Shown one piece after another: positions 33,553 through 45,838 of a stretch of 64,000 nucleotides of DNA. Each line of letters opens with the position of its first letter. The first letter of the stretch is position 1. The notes beneath the pieces are model-generated. The model ran no database searches and was not told the origin of the DNA. It saw nothing but the letters and a program-made list of their open reading frames with translations. Position numbers and translations under genes: made by a program. The stretch is from positions 200,036,341 through 200,100,340 of the forward strand of contig NC_081408.1 in assembly GCF_030272615.1 (NCBI RefSeq). The letters are read 5' to 3'. The stretch is from Cryptomeria japonica. Lineage: Eukaryota > Streptophyta > Pinopsida > Cupressales > Cupressaceae.

Positions 33553-34793
33553 ACTAGATAGTTCAAATAACTGGAAGACAACTAAGAGAGGGGGGTGAAT
33601 CAGTTGTCACTGATTATTGAAACTATTAGCAATTAAAACATTAATACCAGAAGCCAAAATATTAATACCGGAATGCTTAAACCAAATACCGGAATAACAG
33701 TTAAACTAGTTAAGCATAAACAATAATCAAAGAATAAAAGCCATCCAAATAAAACCAAGATTTATACATGGAAAAGATGGTAAAGAGAAAAACCATGGTG
33801 GGAAGCGTACCCACCATTAGATAATACTTCTGCAGTAAGTATGTGAATTACAATTGAGGGGCCTACACTTGCAGGAAGACACAACATCCTAGAGTGCATT
33901 ATTCATCACAAAAAGAGCCTCACTGACTACATAGAAATCTAGACTACAATCTGGAAAAGTGTTGAATTGCAAAAGATAGCATCTCATATGCCTGAGTATA
34001 GTTATAGTTAAGCTCAATACCGGAGGACTAGATCCTCTTATATACACCCAATTCGATCTCCAATGATCAACCAAATCCTCTGCCTGAATGATATTACATT
34101 ATTTGCACATTACAGTCCTTGGCCATGACCTCTAACCATAACCATGATGATCTACAATGAGATCTTACATCTATATATACAAACCCTCGATCATAAACAA
34201 TTAGGTTGGCCACCAAACAATAAACCAATTACATAGTTACAAACCATGTCAGCCTTAGACCAAATAAATAATTTCCAACACATAAGACATCCCAAAAATA
34301 CAGCGAGAGGTCCAATCCACATGTTACATTTAAGTCAATCCATAACCTAGATCAACTGGGAGCCAGTATAAGTCCACACACTACAACAATGATCTCCATC
34401 AGCCAAGTCTCGAACATGATAAAAAACAACATCCATAAACTCCACTAGAAGTTTCACTAACACCACTTCTGCAATTCATCAAAGATCTTCATCAAAAGAT
34501 TTGCTGGTGAAACCCTCAATGGAACCAGAAACTAAGCTTTTAAGCAAATAGGATAGCATTCGATCACCAGACCAAAACCAATTGACCAAATATGAAAATG
34601 AGTATTATGAGTAAGCCAAATCCATCACCAAACCATACCAGAGCCTATCGGATCATGCCAGATCCAAATCAACTAGAAACCACTCAACCTACCAGGACCA
34701 GAAGGGTGTTGGTAAAGTATCCAAACAACTAGTGTTGGCATCAATGACAAAACATCAATGCAACACATAATAAATTCCATCAAATGGCCAACA
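33553..34793 (-). repeat. E6 5' LTR
   Basis: 1241 bases. Minus-strand start TGTTGGCCATTTGATGG at 34793. TATA plus ATGTAAGATCTCATT block near 34172-34181. Pairs with 27898-29126. Confidence 0.88.
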
Positions 34794-35891
34794 CGATCAT
34801 CATTTAAGATGTCACCCAGTTAAGGGATTTTATTGTTGTAGTTATTAGAAAACAACAAAGATAATGCTCTATTATAATAGCTACTCTTAGATTAATTAGA
34901 TCCAAATGAATATCTTCAGTTTGACCACCGGTTACACTTGCTCTACACTCTATCGGTGCTCTGCATCACACTTTCTCTACATTCTTTCTCTACTCTTCAT
35001 AATATTTGATCTTTGTACACTCTCTTCACCACTCTGCTAATTCACTTAGTAGTTCTTCCCTCTTCTCATCTTGTTGGATCTCCTCTCCTCGGAATTGAAC
35101 TTTACAATTTTTACGATCAAACCTTTTGGTTTTTGCCAAAAATATTTATAAATAACTCACTCAATTTGAAATTCAAACTTTCCAAACCTTCCCGCACTTT
35201 ATTTGCACACTCTCCATCAATCTCACCACTGACTCATCCTTCGCTGTCTCTGCAACTCATAATTTCACCAACCTTTAGGTCGTGTTGTGTTCTTTTATTG
35301 TGAACCAGAAAATCCACACAAATTTCACCTTAACTGATTGTTTTGTTTGATGATATCTTTCCATGACTGAATCACCTTTGGTCATCGCATCCATCTTACT
35401 AGTCACTACTCTAAGATTCCTGGAGGATATCATCCTTCAACTTGTATCACCTATTCACCAATGTAACACTTCACCTATTTCTACTAGTGACTGGTCATCA
35501 ATTAGACTGATCACCTCTTTGTCCAAAGTGTTCCAGTCATACATAAAACTACTAAATTGCAATCTGAGTCACCTCTTGTGATTGCATCATCATTTCATCT
35601 ATCTGTTAGAAGAAATTGATCTCAATACCTATCGAGTGCTTAACTGACCATTCGACTACTCTATTTCCGTTCAGCCAATTAGCCTTCTAACAACACACTG
35701 CTTAAGTGCATCAATGATGCATATTTAGGAAGCACTAAATCCTCCATACTGTTTGCATCCATGAATAAACCATTGATTTTTACTACATCTTCCTGTCTAT
35801 GAGCTTGTCCATATTCATTGGTAAGTGTTGGTCATCAATGACAATACTAACTGATGAACCGGTTGTGCCAACACCATCAGTTATGCCAACA

Positions 35892-37199
35892 ATCTCCCAC
35901 AATAGGACTCCCACCAGATAAAGATTCAGTTATCATTTGAAAAGATAACTGACAATGAATGTGCCTCAATTGAATCATATGTGCTTGTTTGAATATATGT
36001 TTCTCAAACAAGGAAGCCACATTAATGTAATGTCAAATGCATATGACAAGGATCCACTCCCACTGGTAAGTGGATCTTATCTCCTATTATGTATGTATTT
36101 CATTATAGTCCATCCAGATAAGAGAGAATAGTAGAAGGAAAGTAATTGAAGGCTCACATCGGATGAATAGGTGAAACACTAAGTTGCCTTAAGTGCATAA
36201 GATCAAGGATATGCACTAGATCAGCATCTGAAGACATGATGTCCTATCGGGACAAATAAGGAAGATTAAAGAGGTGATGAGTTTTTCACTTTGACAAACT
36301 GGTTGAGATATGGTCTGGGATGATGATAAAGAAGGCAAGGATAAGTACCTATAGATAGAAAGTGCAATCCGTATGTAGTTATCTCAGATGGAAACAAGTG
36401 AAGGTTGATGACATGGTATCATTAAGGGTACCTACCTGTAAGTATGTGAACTAGTAAGAGAGAAAAGAGGCTAAGTGATGTGCTCAAACCTGATGAAGAT
36501 GAGAATGCTATGCATAGGCATGTCTGGTAACCAGTTAAGGTGTTCCACCAGCAGAGCAGAAAAGTGTAAACATGATGGTTAACAGACAAAGTGTGAGATA
36601 CCGATAGGGTTAGATAACCGACAAAAAAGAAGGATCGGTTGTGTGTTGATTGTTGATGACCAAGTATAGCCGACATAGAGGTTTTTGGTGAGATGGATAT
36701 TGATAAAGATGCCACGTGGAGTTGAAGTGGCATGCATGCATAAGTCAACATGTTGTGTTGGTAAAGTGTTAGGTGGCAAGGTAGACGGTGATAGGTCGAC
36801 ATTAATGTTGACTACATGATTCATCGAATGCATAGAAGAGGTTTACAACTCAAGGTCAAATGGATAACAAAGATCCAGGACAAAATGATTGACTATATTA
36901 AGGTAGGTGAAGGATAATACAAAACCATTCTTGATGATCGACCAAGAAATCAACTAACAAATTAAAATCAGATTGCTAAATATGGATGGTGTGTTCTAGA
37001 AAGCACATCAATGGTAAGATTGATTGATGAGTTGTAGTTCATCAATCAAGGAGATCAGATATAATGAGATCTGATTGGATTGGATTTTCCTAGAGGTCAA
37101 TGAAGAAATGCTAACCACCCAAAATTCAAATTAGTTTTTGGTAGGAAAACCATTTTATAAATATGCAAGCCAAAATCTATGATGGATTCTTCTTAATGA
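35892..37199. other. Unassigned: E5 3' region and possible start of the E7 LTR
   Basis: Just right of the E5 LTR, minus-strand sequence looks like the non-coding tail of a copia element (GGATCCACTCCCACTGG, CCATCCAGATAAGA). Further right, sequence is AT-rich without coding motifs. The border between E5 remains and the 5' LTR of E7 must lie here, but I could not place it: there is no second E7 LTR in the window for comparison. Confidence 0.4.
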
Positions 37200-37935
37200 G
37201 AGGGTATTGTTGCTGAAGAAGTGAATAAAATCAATAGGGTAGAAGAGTTCAATCGGTGATAGTGAAGCAACCGATAGTTAGCCATTGAGTTTGACAAATG
37301 AGTAAACTGGTAGTGACAGAACCATCAGAGAAGAATTGCAGAAGATTGTAGAGGAGAGAAAATAACCGACAAAGTGTAGTAGAGAGAACAAGTAGAGAGA
37401 AGAACCAACAGAAATATAACTAGAAAAGAAGAAGAAGAGGCTAAACTAGTAAGGTTGCAATAGTAAGAGGGTCAGTAGAGAATCGACAATCAATTGGAAA
37501 GGAGAACCGGTAGAGAGATTTGCAAAAGAGTTACAAAGTTAATGTGTAACATGGCTATTACTTCTGTAATTGATTAGGTTCATTGAATATCGTTGAGTTG
37601 GAACTCAGTGAAGGGGTTGGTGCTCCTTGGGTTAGTGCCCTAAATTAGGGGTTGGTGCCCTAAACATTGTAAATAAAGTTTCATTGTGAGGCTGGATTGG
37701 AGCAGTAGACTCCAACAACATTTCTCACCGATTTTTTTCCCATCTTGGGTTTTCCTTGTATATGCTAGTGCGATGTCCCTTTCATGTGTGATTGCATTTG
37801 TTTTAGTCTCCCATCTAACCAATAAGTCTAATTTCAATTAGATCTATTAACTGATATACACACATAGGATAGAAAAAGGAAAAGTTTGAAAACCACTGAT
37901 TCACCCCCCCTCTCAATGGCAAATTATGTCTAACA
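37200..37935 (+). repeat. E7 copia 5' LTR (left end not resolved)
   Basis: Plus-strand LTR 3' part: an AATAAA signal at 37672-37677, TGATTCACCCCCCCTCTC near 37890 and an end in TCTAACA at 37935, followed by ATTGGTATCAAAGCC, an initiator-Met PBS with one change. The LTR start is upstream of 37200 and unknown. The sequence is not close to the E2 or E8 LTRs, so E7 is another family. Confidence 0.6.
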
Positions 37936-38007
37936 ATTGGTATCAAAGCCTAGGTTCCCGGTTGATAAGCTTTCTGCAGCTTGGGTAGATTCTAGCTTGA
38001 GGACACA

Positions 38008-38457
38008 ATGGTCTATTTAGTGACAATCCCAGCTCTAGTATTTGATGGTTCAAATTACTCCATTTGGAGTTGCAAAATGGAAATATACCTATCCTCTCTA
38101 GGGTATGATGTCTAGATGTCTATTGTAAATTATTGCCCTAGTAAAGTCAGTCCTCCCACTAATTTTGATGCAAAAAGAAGAAACTAGTGTAATGACATAA
38201 CAATGAAGGCTATACTTTGTGGATTATCAGATGATATCTCCTCATAGGTGGACAAATGAAGATCGACAAAAATCCTATAGGACAAATTGAATAACCTCTA
38301 TGGAAATGAGCCTACCACTGCAGAACCGGTTTGTGAAGATAGGATGAGAAATGCATCTCATGTATCTACAGATGATGAAGGAAAATCTATTAGCAGTCAC
38401 AATAATGATAAAGAAGGAACCCACCTCTTCATGGCTCCATAATTAGAAGATGAGAGG
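38008..38457 (+). pseudogene. E7 copia gag, N-terminal part
   Basis: From ATG 38008: ALVFDGSNYSIWSCKMEIYL, the usual DUF4219-type opening, then ITMKAILCGLSDDISS (UBN2-type), with several TAG/TGA stops at likely Gln or Trp positions. It ends in an acidic stretch (LEDER) at 38457, where E8 inserted. Downstream of E8 the same acidic region continues in frame at 45141. Confidence 0.75.
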
Positions 38458-39514
38458 TGTTGGGATTTTGGATATGTTGATATGGTTTTGTCATTGATGT
38501 CAACACCTGTCATCACTTGTCAACACTTATCAGCACTTGGAGATCCTTGGTTACATTCACCGGCAAGTCAGAGACTTATGCATAGTCATAGTTATGTGGT
38601 TCACCGACACGTTATATTATTCACCAATACTTGGAATGACTTGGAAACTACTTGGTTATGTCAAACACATTATTTGATCACTTGGTTTTGGTGATTTGGT
38701 TATTGGACTGTTCGGGTTTGTATATTTTTTGTTACCGGCAAATAGGTCCAGGTTATGCACTGATAGGCATATCTATTCTAGATCAGCATGGCACATTATG
38801 GAGATGATTTATTATTATTGTAAATGCATTGAGCTGACATCATGCATCACATAATAGTTTATTTGTAGTTGATTTTATTGTAATATTTTTTAGTAAGCTG
38901 GCCTATTCAATTGGTCTTAGGCTATGGTATAAATGTAAGATCTCATTTGTGAGATTGATATGCAATTGGGAAAAGAATTGTAAAAAGGTATATGCAAAAA
39001 TAAGAAGAGATATACACATAGACATCATTTCAAGGTTGAAGGAAGGTTTTTGTGAAGGCAATCAAACCTAAACAGGTACTGAATCTAGCATATGAAGATG
39101 CTATTTTAAGAAGTACATTATCATTGGATTTAACCATCCAATTGTAGTCAGTGTGACTCTCATTTTGTGATTGAGCAGTGAGCCCTAGCCTTTCTATATG
39201 TGCAGAATCCATATTGTACACACATACTATCTGCAGCAATATCATTTGATTGTGGGTAAGGCTTCCCACCATGGTTTTTCTCCTTACACGGTTTCCATGT
39301 ACAAATATTTGTGTTATGTGTTGTGGATGTTGTTGTCTTTTTGTTTCATGCATTAATCTTTACTGGTACTACAATTAATAGATAAAATTGTCTACTGGCA
39401 TAAAGTTTGGTTTACCGACATAAAGCATTCAATTTTGGTTAAGTTAATTTTTGTGGAATTTATTGGACAAGTGATTCACCCCCTTCTACCTCTAGTTGTC
39501 TCTGGGACCTAACA
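38458..39514 (+). repeat. E8 5' LTR
   Basis: 1057 bases. TATA box TATAAATG at 38938-38945 followed by TAAGATCTCATT. Near the end TGATTCACCCCCTTCTACC. Pairs with 44074-45135. Confidence 0.95.
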
Positions 39515-39516
39515 AT

Positions 39517-39528
39517 TGGTATCAGAGC
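39517..39528 (+). other. E8 primer-binding site
   Basis: Exact TGGTATCAGAGC, complementary to initiator methionine tRNA, two bases after the LTR. Confidence 0.95.
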
Positions 39529-39571
39529 CTAGTCCTCTTTTTGCAGAAGTTTAACAACTTGAGGAGATCCA

Positions 39572-40640
39572 ATGTCTTCTAACTATTTCAGGAAGGATAG
39601 TCTGAAACTTGATGGAACTAACTATGGCATATGGAAGATCGGGATGGAGACACATTTGAATTGCATTGGAAAGGACATATGAGATGTTACAAAGAATGGA
39701 TATACTACTCCTAGTCAAGGTCAACCTAATCCACCTAACTTGGCTAAATATGAGGAAAATGATTGCAAAGCAAGAGAAGCACTTTTGAGTGCATTGTCAG
39801 ATCAGCAAGTCATGGGATTATCAGACAGATCTACTGCTAAAGCTATTTGGGACAAACAAGAAATATTTAATGAAGGAGATTCCACAGTCAAAATTGCAAA
39901 ACTTGAATGCTTCTGGGTCAGGTATGAAAATCTGAAAATGGAAGAAGATGAAAGAAATTTTGCTTTTATGGAAAGAGTAAATGAAATTATTTTGGGTATA
40001 CAATGTTGTGGAGGAACCTTAAGTGAAGATGAGATTATTTCTAAAGTTTTAAGAGCTTTGCCACTGGCATATAAAATGAAAGTTACTTCTATAAATGAAT
40101 TGAGAAGAATGCCTAATGCATCAGTATCTAGAGACACCTTGGTTGGAAAGCTTTGAGCTTTTGAACTTGAGGAATTTGGTCTTGTTACTACTATTAAGAC
40201 AAATCTAGCTTTCAAGGCATCATCATCATCTGCATCATCTGATAAATTTGATTGGAAATCCTTCTATGCAAGAGAACTTGAAGAAAGCAAGAGAGAAAAT
40301 GAAGAACTTGAAGAACTTGAAGCACTATTTGCAAGAAAAATGCCTAAAGGTCTAATTGGAAGGAAGTATGAAGGTAAAATACCCTTTAAATATTTTAACT
40401 GTAATAAGATTGGTCATATGGCTTCTAGATGTCCTGATAGACATGCAAGATTAAGAGAAGAAGCTAAAAGAACATATAAGCCTAACCCTGATTATCATAA
40501 ATACAAGTTTAAGAAGAATAGAGACAAATCTTGTTATTATGTTGATGAAGGAGTTACTGATGAGGATCCGACAGACAATGGATGGGCTTTTGTTGCTATA
40601 ACAGAAGACCAACCAACACCTACTATTCAACCGGTAGAGT
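39572..40640 (+). pseudogene. E8 copia gag
   Basis: From ATG 39572 (MSSNYFRKDSLKLDGTNYG). A TGA at about 39689 stands for the Trp of the conserved KDIWDV, and another TGA at 40154-40156 follows LVGKL. Otherwise one frame. Contains EALLSALSDQQVMGLSDRST and KMEEDER, typical of this Gag. The zinc knuckle near 40390-40430 reads YFNCNKIGHMASRC: the first Cys codon TGT is TAT, so the CCHC motif is broken. A basic and then acidic C-terminus leads into the protease in the same frame. Confidence 0.88.
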
Positions 40641-42060
40641 AGGCCCTGGCAGCTAAAGTTGAAGATAAGAATGAATGGATTATTGATTCAAGATGTTCAC
40701 ATCACATGACTGGTGATAAGAGTAAATTCTTAACCTTTCAGGAATACAATGGTGGTCTAGTAATATTTGGAGATGATAAAGATTGTTTTATCAAAGGAAA
40801 AGGAACCATATCTTTTGATGGTAAGCACAATACTGATAATGTTTACTATGTTAGAGGTTTGAAGGATAATCTTTTGAGTGTTGGTCAATTAGTTGAGAAA
40901 GGATTTCAGATACAATTCAAGAATGGTAAATACAAAATCTTAAACAGAATTGGTTTGGAAATTGCCACCAGTAATCAGACTAGAGGTAATATCTTTCATT
41001 TGAACAACAATGAGAAAGAATGTTTGATTTCACATATTGATGAAAGTTGGTTATGCAATAAGAGACTTTGTCATGTAAATTTTGATTGCATTGTGAAAAT
41101 CAGTACAACTAAGGTAGTAAGAGATTTACCTAAGATTGTTAAACCTCACAACCCGACATGTAAGGAATGTCAATTTAGAAAACAAGTTAGAGAAACTTTC
41201 AAGAGTATTCCAGAGAAGTCTAGCAATATTCTTGATTTATTTTATACTAATTTATGTGGTCCAGCAAGAACTAGAAGTATACAAGGAGATAGGTATTTTA
41301 TGCTAATCATTGATGACTATTCTAGAATGTGTTGGGTTACTTTTCTCAGGGAAAAATCTAAAGCATTTGGGAAATTCAAACTATTCAAGGTGATGGTAGA
41401 AAATGAAACCAGTAAGAAAAACAAATGTTTGAGATCAGATCAAGGAGGTGAATTCACATCTAAGGAATTTAATACATTCTGTGAAATGATTGGGATCAGA
41501 AGACAGTTATCAGCACCCTAGACACCCCAGCAGAATGGAGTTGTGGAAATGAAAAATAGAACTATCTTGGATGCAGCTAGAAGTATGATATCAGAACAAA
41601 TCTACCTCATATATACTGGAGAGAAGTGGTCAATACAATAGTTTATACATTCAACAGAGTTCACATCAGAGGTGAAACCGGTAAGACCCCTCATGAACTA
41701 TGGTTTGGTAATACTCCTACTCTTATAAATTTCAGAATATTTGGAAGTAAATTCTATATTAGAAGAGATGAGTATATTGAAAAATTTGATCCTAGAAGTG
41801 ATGGAGGAATATTTCTTGGTTATTTATCTAAGAGGAAGGCATATAGATGTTTTAACAAGAGATTGCAGAAAATTGTTGAGAGTGCAAATGTGAAGATTGA
41901 TGAACAGTTTAGAGGAAATTCAAGGTACACAGACTTTGAACCAGCAATAGAGATAATAAAAAATGAACCTACTCTGAATATACCGGTACATAATGGTGAT
42001 CCAATTACACTGGCATCATCTAAGGATTCAACAGTCACTGAAGAACAACAGCAAGTATAA
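40641..42060 (+). pseudogene. E8 copia protease and integrase
   Basis: Protease motif WIIDSRCSHHMTGDK (near 40677): the DSG glycine is Arg. Pre-integrase domain around SWLCNKRLCHVNFDCIVKI. Integrase core 41220-41600: the first catalytic Asp (HxDLCGP in relatives) is Asn in YTNLCGP; the second, in RSDQGGEFTS, and the Glu in GVVEMKNRT are kept. A TAG stands at 41519-41521 (likely CAG) and a frameshift near 41600. The last part, 41626-42060, holds the TPHELWFGNTPTLINF block. Confidence 0.88.
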
Positions 42061-43738
42061 ACACCCTAGTATGTAAGATTGAATCATTCTGAAGATCAAA
42101 TAGTTGGAAACAAATTTCAAGGAGTTATGACTAGAGGAAGATTGGAAAACGAAGAGGTATGTCTTATTTCTCAAATTGAATCTACATCAATTAATGAGGG
42201 ATGTGAAGATAACTATTGGATTAAAGCTATGGAAGATGAATTGGAATAAATTGAAAGGAATAACACTTAGTCATTAGTTCCCTGGCCTAAAGACAAAAAT
42301 GTAATTGGAACTAAATAGGTTTTCAGAAATAAACTTAATGAATATGGTAAGGTAATCATAAACAAAGAAAGATTAGTGTGTAAGGGATATTCACAGAAAG
42401 AAGGAATTGATTACAATGAAACCTTTGCACCAGTAGTGAGAATTGAGGCATTCAGACTTTTATTGGCTTTTGCAGCACACAAGAACTATAAAGTATATCA
42501 AATGGATGTTAAATGTGCATTTCTAAATGGAGATCTTGAAGAAGAAGTTTATATTTAACAACCTGATGGATTTTCTTTGATAGATAACAAAGATATCATT
42601 TGCAGGTTAAGGAAAGCTTTATATGGTCTGAAACAAGCTCCTAGAGCTTGGTATGCTAGATTGGACAAATATCTTTTGAAGTTTGGATACACTAAAGGTA
42701 ATGCTGACAACAATCTATACTATAAAGTGACTAATGATGACATCTTGATATTGAATTTTTTGTTGATGATATAATATTTGGAGGAGAAGATGGATTGTGT
42801 AAAGACTTTTCTATCAAAATGCAGCAAGAATTTGAAATGTCTATGATTGGAGGGATTAAATTCTTTTTACGATTGCAGATTTCACAGACTGATAAAGGTA
42901 TATTCCTATGTCAATCTAAGTACTTGAAGGAATTACTAAAGCAATTTGGCATGGAAAAATATAAATTGGTAAGCACACATATGACTACAACTGATAAATT
43001 ATCTTTCAAGGATGAATCAACACCTGTTAATCTGAGTAGATACAAGTCTATGATAGGAGGTTTATTGTATTTGACACAAACAAGACCTGATATTATTAAT
43101 GCAGTATGTATTGTTTCAAGATTTCAGAGTAATCCTAAGAAAATCATGAATCAGTAGTGAAAAGGATTTTCTGGTACCTACATGGCACTACAAATCTTGG
43201 TTTATGGTATCCTAGAGATGAAAATTTTGACTTATGTGCATACACAGATGCTAATTGGGTAGGAGATGTGGATGACACAAAAAGCACCATCGGCGAAGCA
43301 TTTTTTCCTTGTAGCAGACTAATTTCATGGTTGAGCAAGAAACAAAGCTATACAAGTCTATCAACAACATAATCAGAATATGTTGTAGTAGGAACCAACT
43401 ATACATAGGTATTATGGATAAAAAAAATGTTGAAGGACATAAAGGTAAAATGGAAGGAACTTATAACTATTTACTATGATAATATGGAAGCAATTGATAT
43501 ATCAAAGAACCCAGTATTTCACTCCAAGACTAAACATGTTTCAATCAAATTTAATTTTCTAAAAGAGAATATTGAAGCAAAAGAAGTGAAATTGGTTTAT
43601 GTGAATACCAAAGAGAAGATTGCATATATTTTTACAAAGCCTTTTCCTAAAGAAACTTTTGAATATCTCAAAGAGAAATTGGAGTCCTACCCCCACCGAG
43701 AGAGACTTAGAATGTTGATGTTTGTCATCAATCGATAG
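42061..43738 (+). pseudogene. E8 copia reverse transcriptase and RNase H
   Basis: RT from [20 protein letters not shown] (42370) through [20 protein letters not shown], a TAA at 42556-42558 (likely CAA for Gln), [20 protein letters not shown], then a one-base loss near 42753 just before FVDDII, whose aspartates are retained. A second shift is near 43140, between the RT connection (GGLLYLTQTRPDI) and RNase H (DANWVGDVDD, ...IFTKPFPKETFEYLKEK). Ends at 43738. Confidence 0.88.
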
Positions 43739-44073
43739 AATTAACAAAGAAATCTTTTATTCCGGCTTTGATGAGGAGAGCTATTTCTTAGGGGGAGTAG
43801 TTGGTATAATAAGTTAGTATTTTGTATTTAATCTAGTTTTTGTAAAGCTTTGGCATTTGATGTCAAAGGGGGAGAGATTGATATGGAAAAACACATTATC
43901 CCTTGGGGGAGAGATTGTTACTTTGGGGAGAGATTATTGGAGAGATTGATTACTCTTTGTATCTGTATTTTGATTTCTGGTTAATGATCTCTTTAGGAGA
44001 TTGTTGGTTTTTGGTTTTTGGCACTTTGATGGTTTTTCCAGCTTGTGTTGCCATCAATGCCAAAGGGGGAGAT
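43739..44073 (+). other. E8 3' untranslated region with repeated G-rich tracts
   Basis: Five GGGGGAG-like tracts: TTAGGGGGAGTAG, CAAAGGGGGAGAGATTG, TTGGGGGAGAGATTG, TTTGGGGAGAGATT and the LTR-proximal CAAAGGGGGAGAT (44061-44073). No coding signal. Confidence 0.75.
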
Positions 44074-45135
44074 TGTTGGTATTTTAGATATGTTGATATG
44101 ATTTTGTCATTAATGTCAACACCTGTCATCACTTGTCAACACTTATTAGCACTTGGAGATCCCTGGTTATGTTCATCGGCAAGTCATAGACTTATGCACA
44201 GTCACTGGTATGTGGTTCATCGATAGGTTATATTGTTCACCGGCACTTGGAATGACTTGGAGAATACTTGGTTATGTTGAAGACATTATTTGATCACTTG
44301 GTTTTGGTGATTTAGTTATTGGACTATTCAGGTTTGCATATTTGGTATTACCGGCAAATAGGTCCAGGTTATGCACCGGCAAGAATATCTATTCCAGATC
44401 AGCACGACACGTTATGGAGATGATTTATTATTATTGTAAATGTATTGAGCCAACATCATGCATCGCATAATGATTTATTTGTAATTTATTTTATTGTAAT
44501 ATCTTTTAGTAAGCCGACCTATTCAATTGGTCTTAGGTTATGGTATAAATGTAAGATCTCATTTGTGAGATTGATATGTGATTGGGAAATAATTATAAAA
44601 AGGTATATGCAAAAATAAGTAGAGCTATACATGGAGACATCATTTGAAGGTTGAAGGAAGGTTTTTGTGAAGGCAATAAGAACTAAGCCAGTAGTAATCT
44701 AGCATATGAAGATGCTATTTTAAGCAGTACATTATTGTTGGATTTAACCATCCAATTGTAGTCAGTGTGACTCTCATTTTGTGATTTAACAATGAGGTCT
44801 AGGCAACTGGCCTTTCTGCATGTGCAAAATCCATATTGTACACACATACTATCTACAATAGTATCATTTGATTGTGGGTAACGATTCCCACCGTGGTTTT
44901 TCCCCTTACAGGGTTTCCACATACACATATTTGTGTTATGTGTTGTGGATGTTGTTGTCTTTCTATTTCATGCATTAATATTTATCGGTACTGCAATTAA
45001 CTGATAAAACTATCTACTGGTATAAAGTTTGGTTTACCGGCATTAAGCATTAAGTTTTGGTTAAGTTAATTTTGGTTGAATTTATTGGACAACAAATTTA
45101 GTCCCCCCCCTCTCATTTGTCTCTGGGACCTAACA
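44074..45135 (+). repeat. E8 3' LTR
   Basis: 1062 bases. TATA box at 44544-44551. Ends CTCTGGGACCTAACA and is followed by the AGAGG target duplication. Confidence 0.95.
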
Positions 45136-45140
45136 AGAGG

Positions 45141-45838
45141 TACACATCTGAGAATGATTATGCAGATGACTCCTACCGACAATATGTGTTTGGTAGTGAT
45201 AGTGAAGGTGAAGAAGAAGAGGAAGTATAAGTTGATATTTAAGAAGATCTTGTAAATACACTTGAGGAGCTTAGTAGAGTGAAAATTGAATACAAGCTAT
45301 TCAAGAATTCTACTATTGTGGAGCAAAACCGGTTGATCAAATGCCTTGAAGAATCTAAGGAATGTATCTCAGAGTTGAATACTCAACAAGAAGACAACAA
45401 GGAGTGTTGGTGTAATGACCTAGCATATGTACTAGAAGTTAAGGATAAATAATATCAATAGCTGGTAGGAGAAATGGATATTCTCCAAAATGACCTTGAG
45501 AAATGTCAGGATGAGCTCAAGGTGAGACTCCAGTTTGATGGCAGTAGTGATGCCTTGGAGAAAATGTTGAAAAAGAAAAAGCATGCCAAGGACACCGAAG
45601 GATTAGGAAGTGGTGTCGGTGAATGCTCCACCAACAAGAGTGTCCCCCACATTGATATTTGGCTTGTCTCCAAAAATCGAGATAACAAGGGACAAACCTT
45701 CACAATTAGAAATGCTCCATGGAAGAAGGTTGATCTAACCACAACCGATGAAGATATGCAGACAAGGATGAAGACCGGTGCTACAAGGAGGAACAATGCA
45801 GATCCTAAAAGAAAAGGTAAGATGGGAGAACACAACTT
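45141..45838 (+). pseudogene. E7 copia gag, C-terminal part
   Basis: Resumes the E7 gag frame after the AGAGG duplication with an acidic segment, then a long coiled coil (LEELSRVKIEYKLFKNS, KCLEESKECISELN), with stops near 45228, 45237, 45449 and 45458. An open stretch follows from 45474 with a Lys-rich region (EKMLKKKKHAKD) and SVPHIDIWLVSKNRDNKGQ. It is cut at 45838 where the E9 LTR starts. The acidic plus coiled-coil layout is typical of large-gag plant copia elements. Confidence 0.7.

Larger units (their letters stand above)
27898..34793 (-). mobile_element. E6: Ty1/copia retrotransposon, minus strand
   Basis: LTRs 27898-29126 and 33553-34793; target duplication ggatc (27893-27897) and cgatc (34794-34798), one mismatch. 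PBS at 33532-33552, gag from 33493, then protease, integrase, RT and RNase H to 29448, all on the minus strand in copia order. It is the only uninterrupted copy of the E2 family here. LTRs differ at more than one site in ten over the first 150 bases by eye, so the insertion is old. Every domain has lesions. Confidence 0.9.
27522..35891 (-). mobile_element. E5: copia 3' LTR, minus strand, split by E6
   Basis: The LTR occupies 27522-27897 and 34799-35891, about 1.47 kb without the insert. Minus-strand start TGTTGGCATAACTGATGG at 35891, end GGTTGGAATTAACA at 27522, with TGATTCACCCCTCCCCTCTC near the end. A purine-rich GTCCTATTGTGGGAGAT stands just outside the start on the minus strand, as a PPT should, so this is a 3' LTR and the body lay to the right. 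That body is mostly lost. CCGGTTACAC and ACCGGTT words are typical of the family. Confidence 0.6.
38458..45135 (+). mobile_element. E8: Ty1/copia retrotransposon, structurally complete, dead
   Basis: 6678 bases with LTRs 38458-39514 and 44074-45135, both starting TGTTGG and ending CCTAACA, and an exact AGAGG duplication (38453-38457, 45136-45140). PBS, gag, protease, integrase, RT, RNase H and PPT are all present in copia order. The reading frame of the E7 gag fits together across the insertion. LTRs differ at about one site in ten over 160 bases by eye, so it is old. Lesions include lost catalytic or zinc-binding residues in Gag, protease and integrase and at least three frameshifts in pol. 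Confidence 0.95.

Noticed and set aside
38482-38694. Open frame at the start of the E8 LTR, repeated at 43903-44226
   Set aside because: It is LTR sequence; presence in both copies reflects the LTR repeat.
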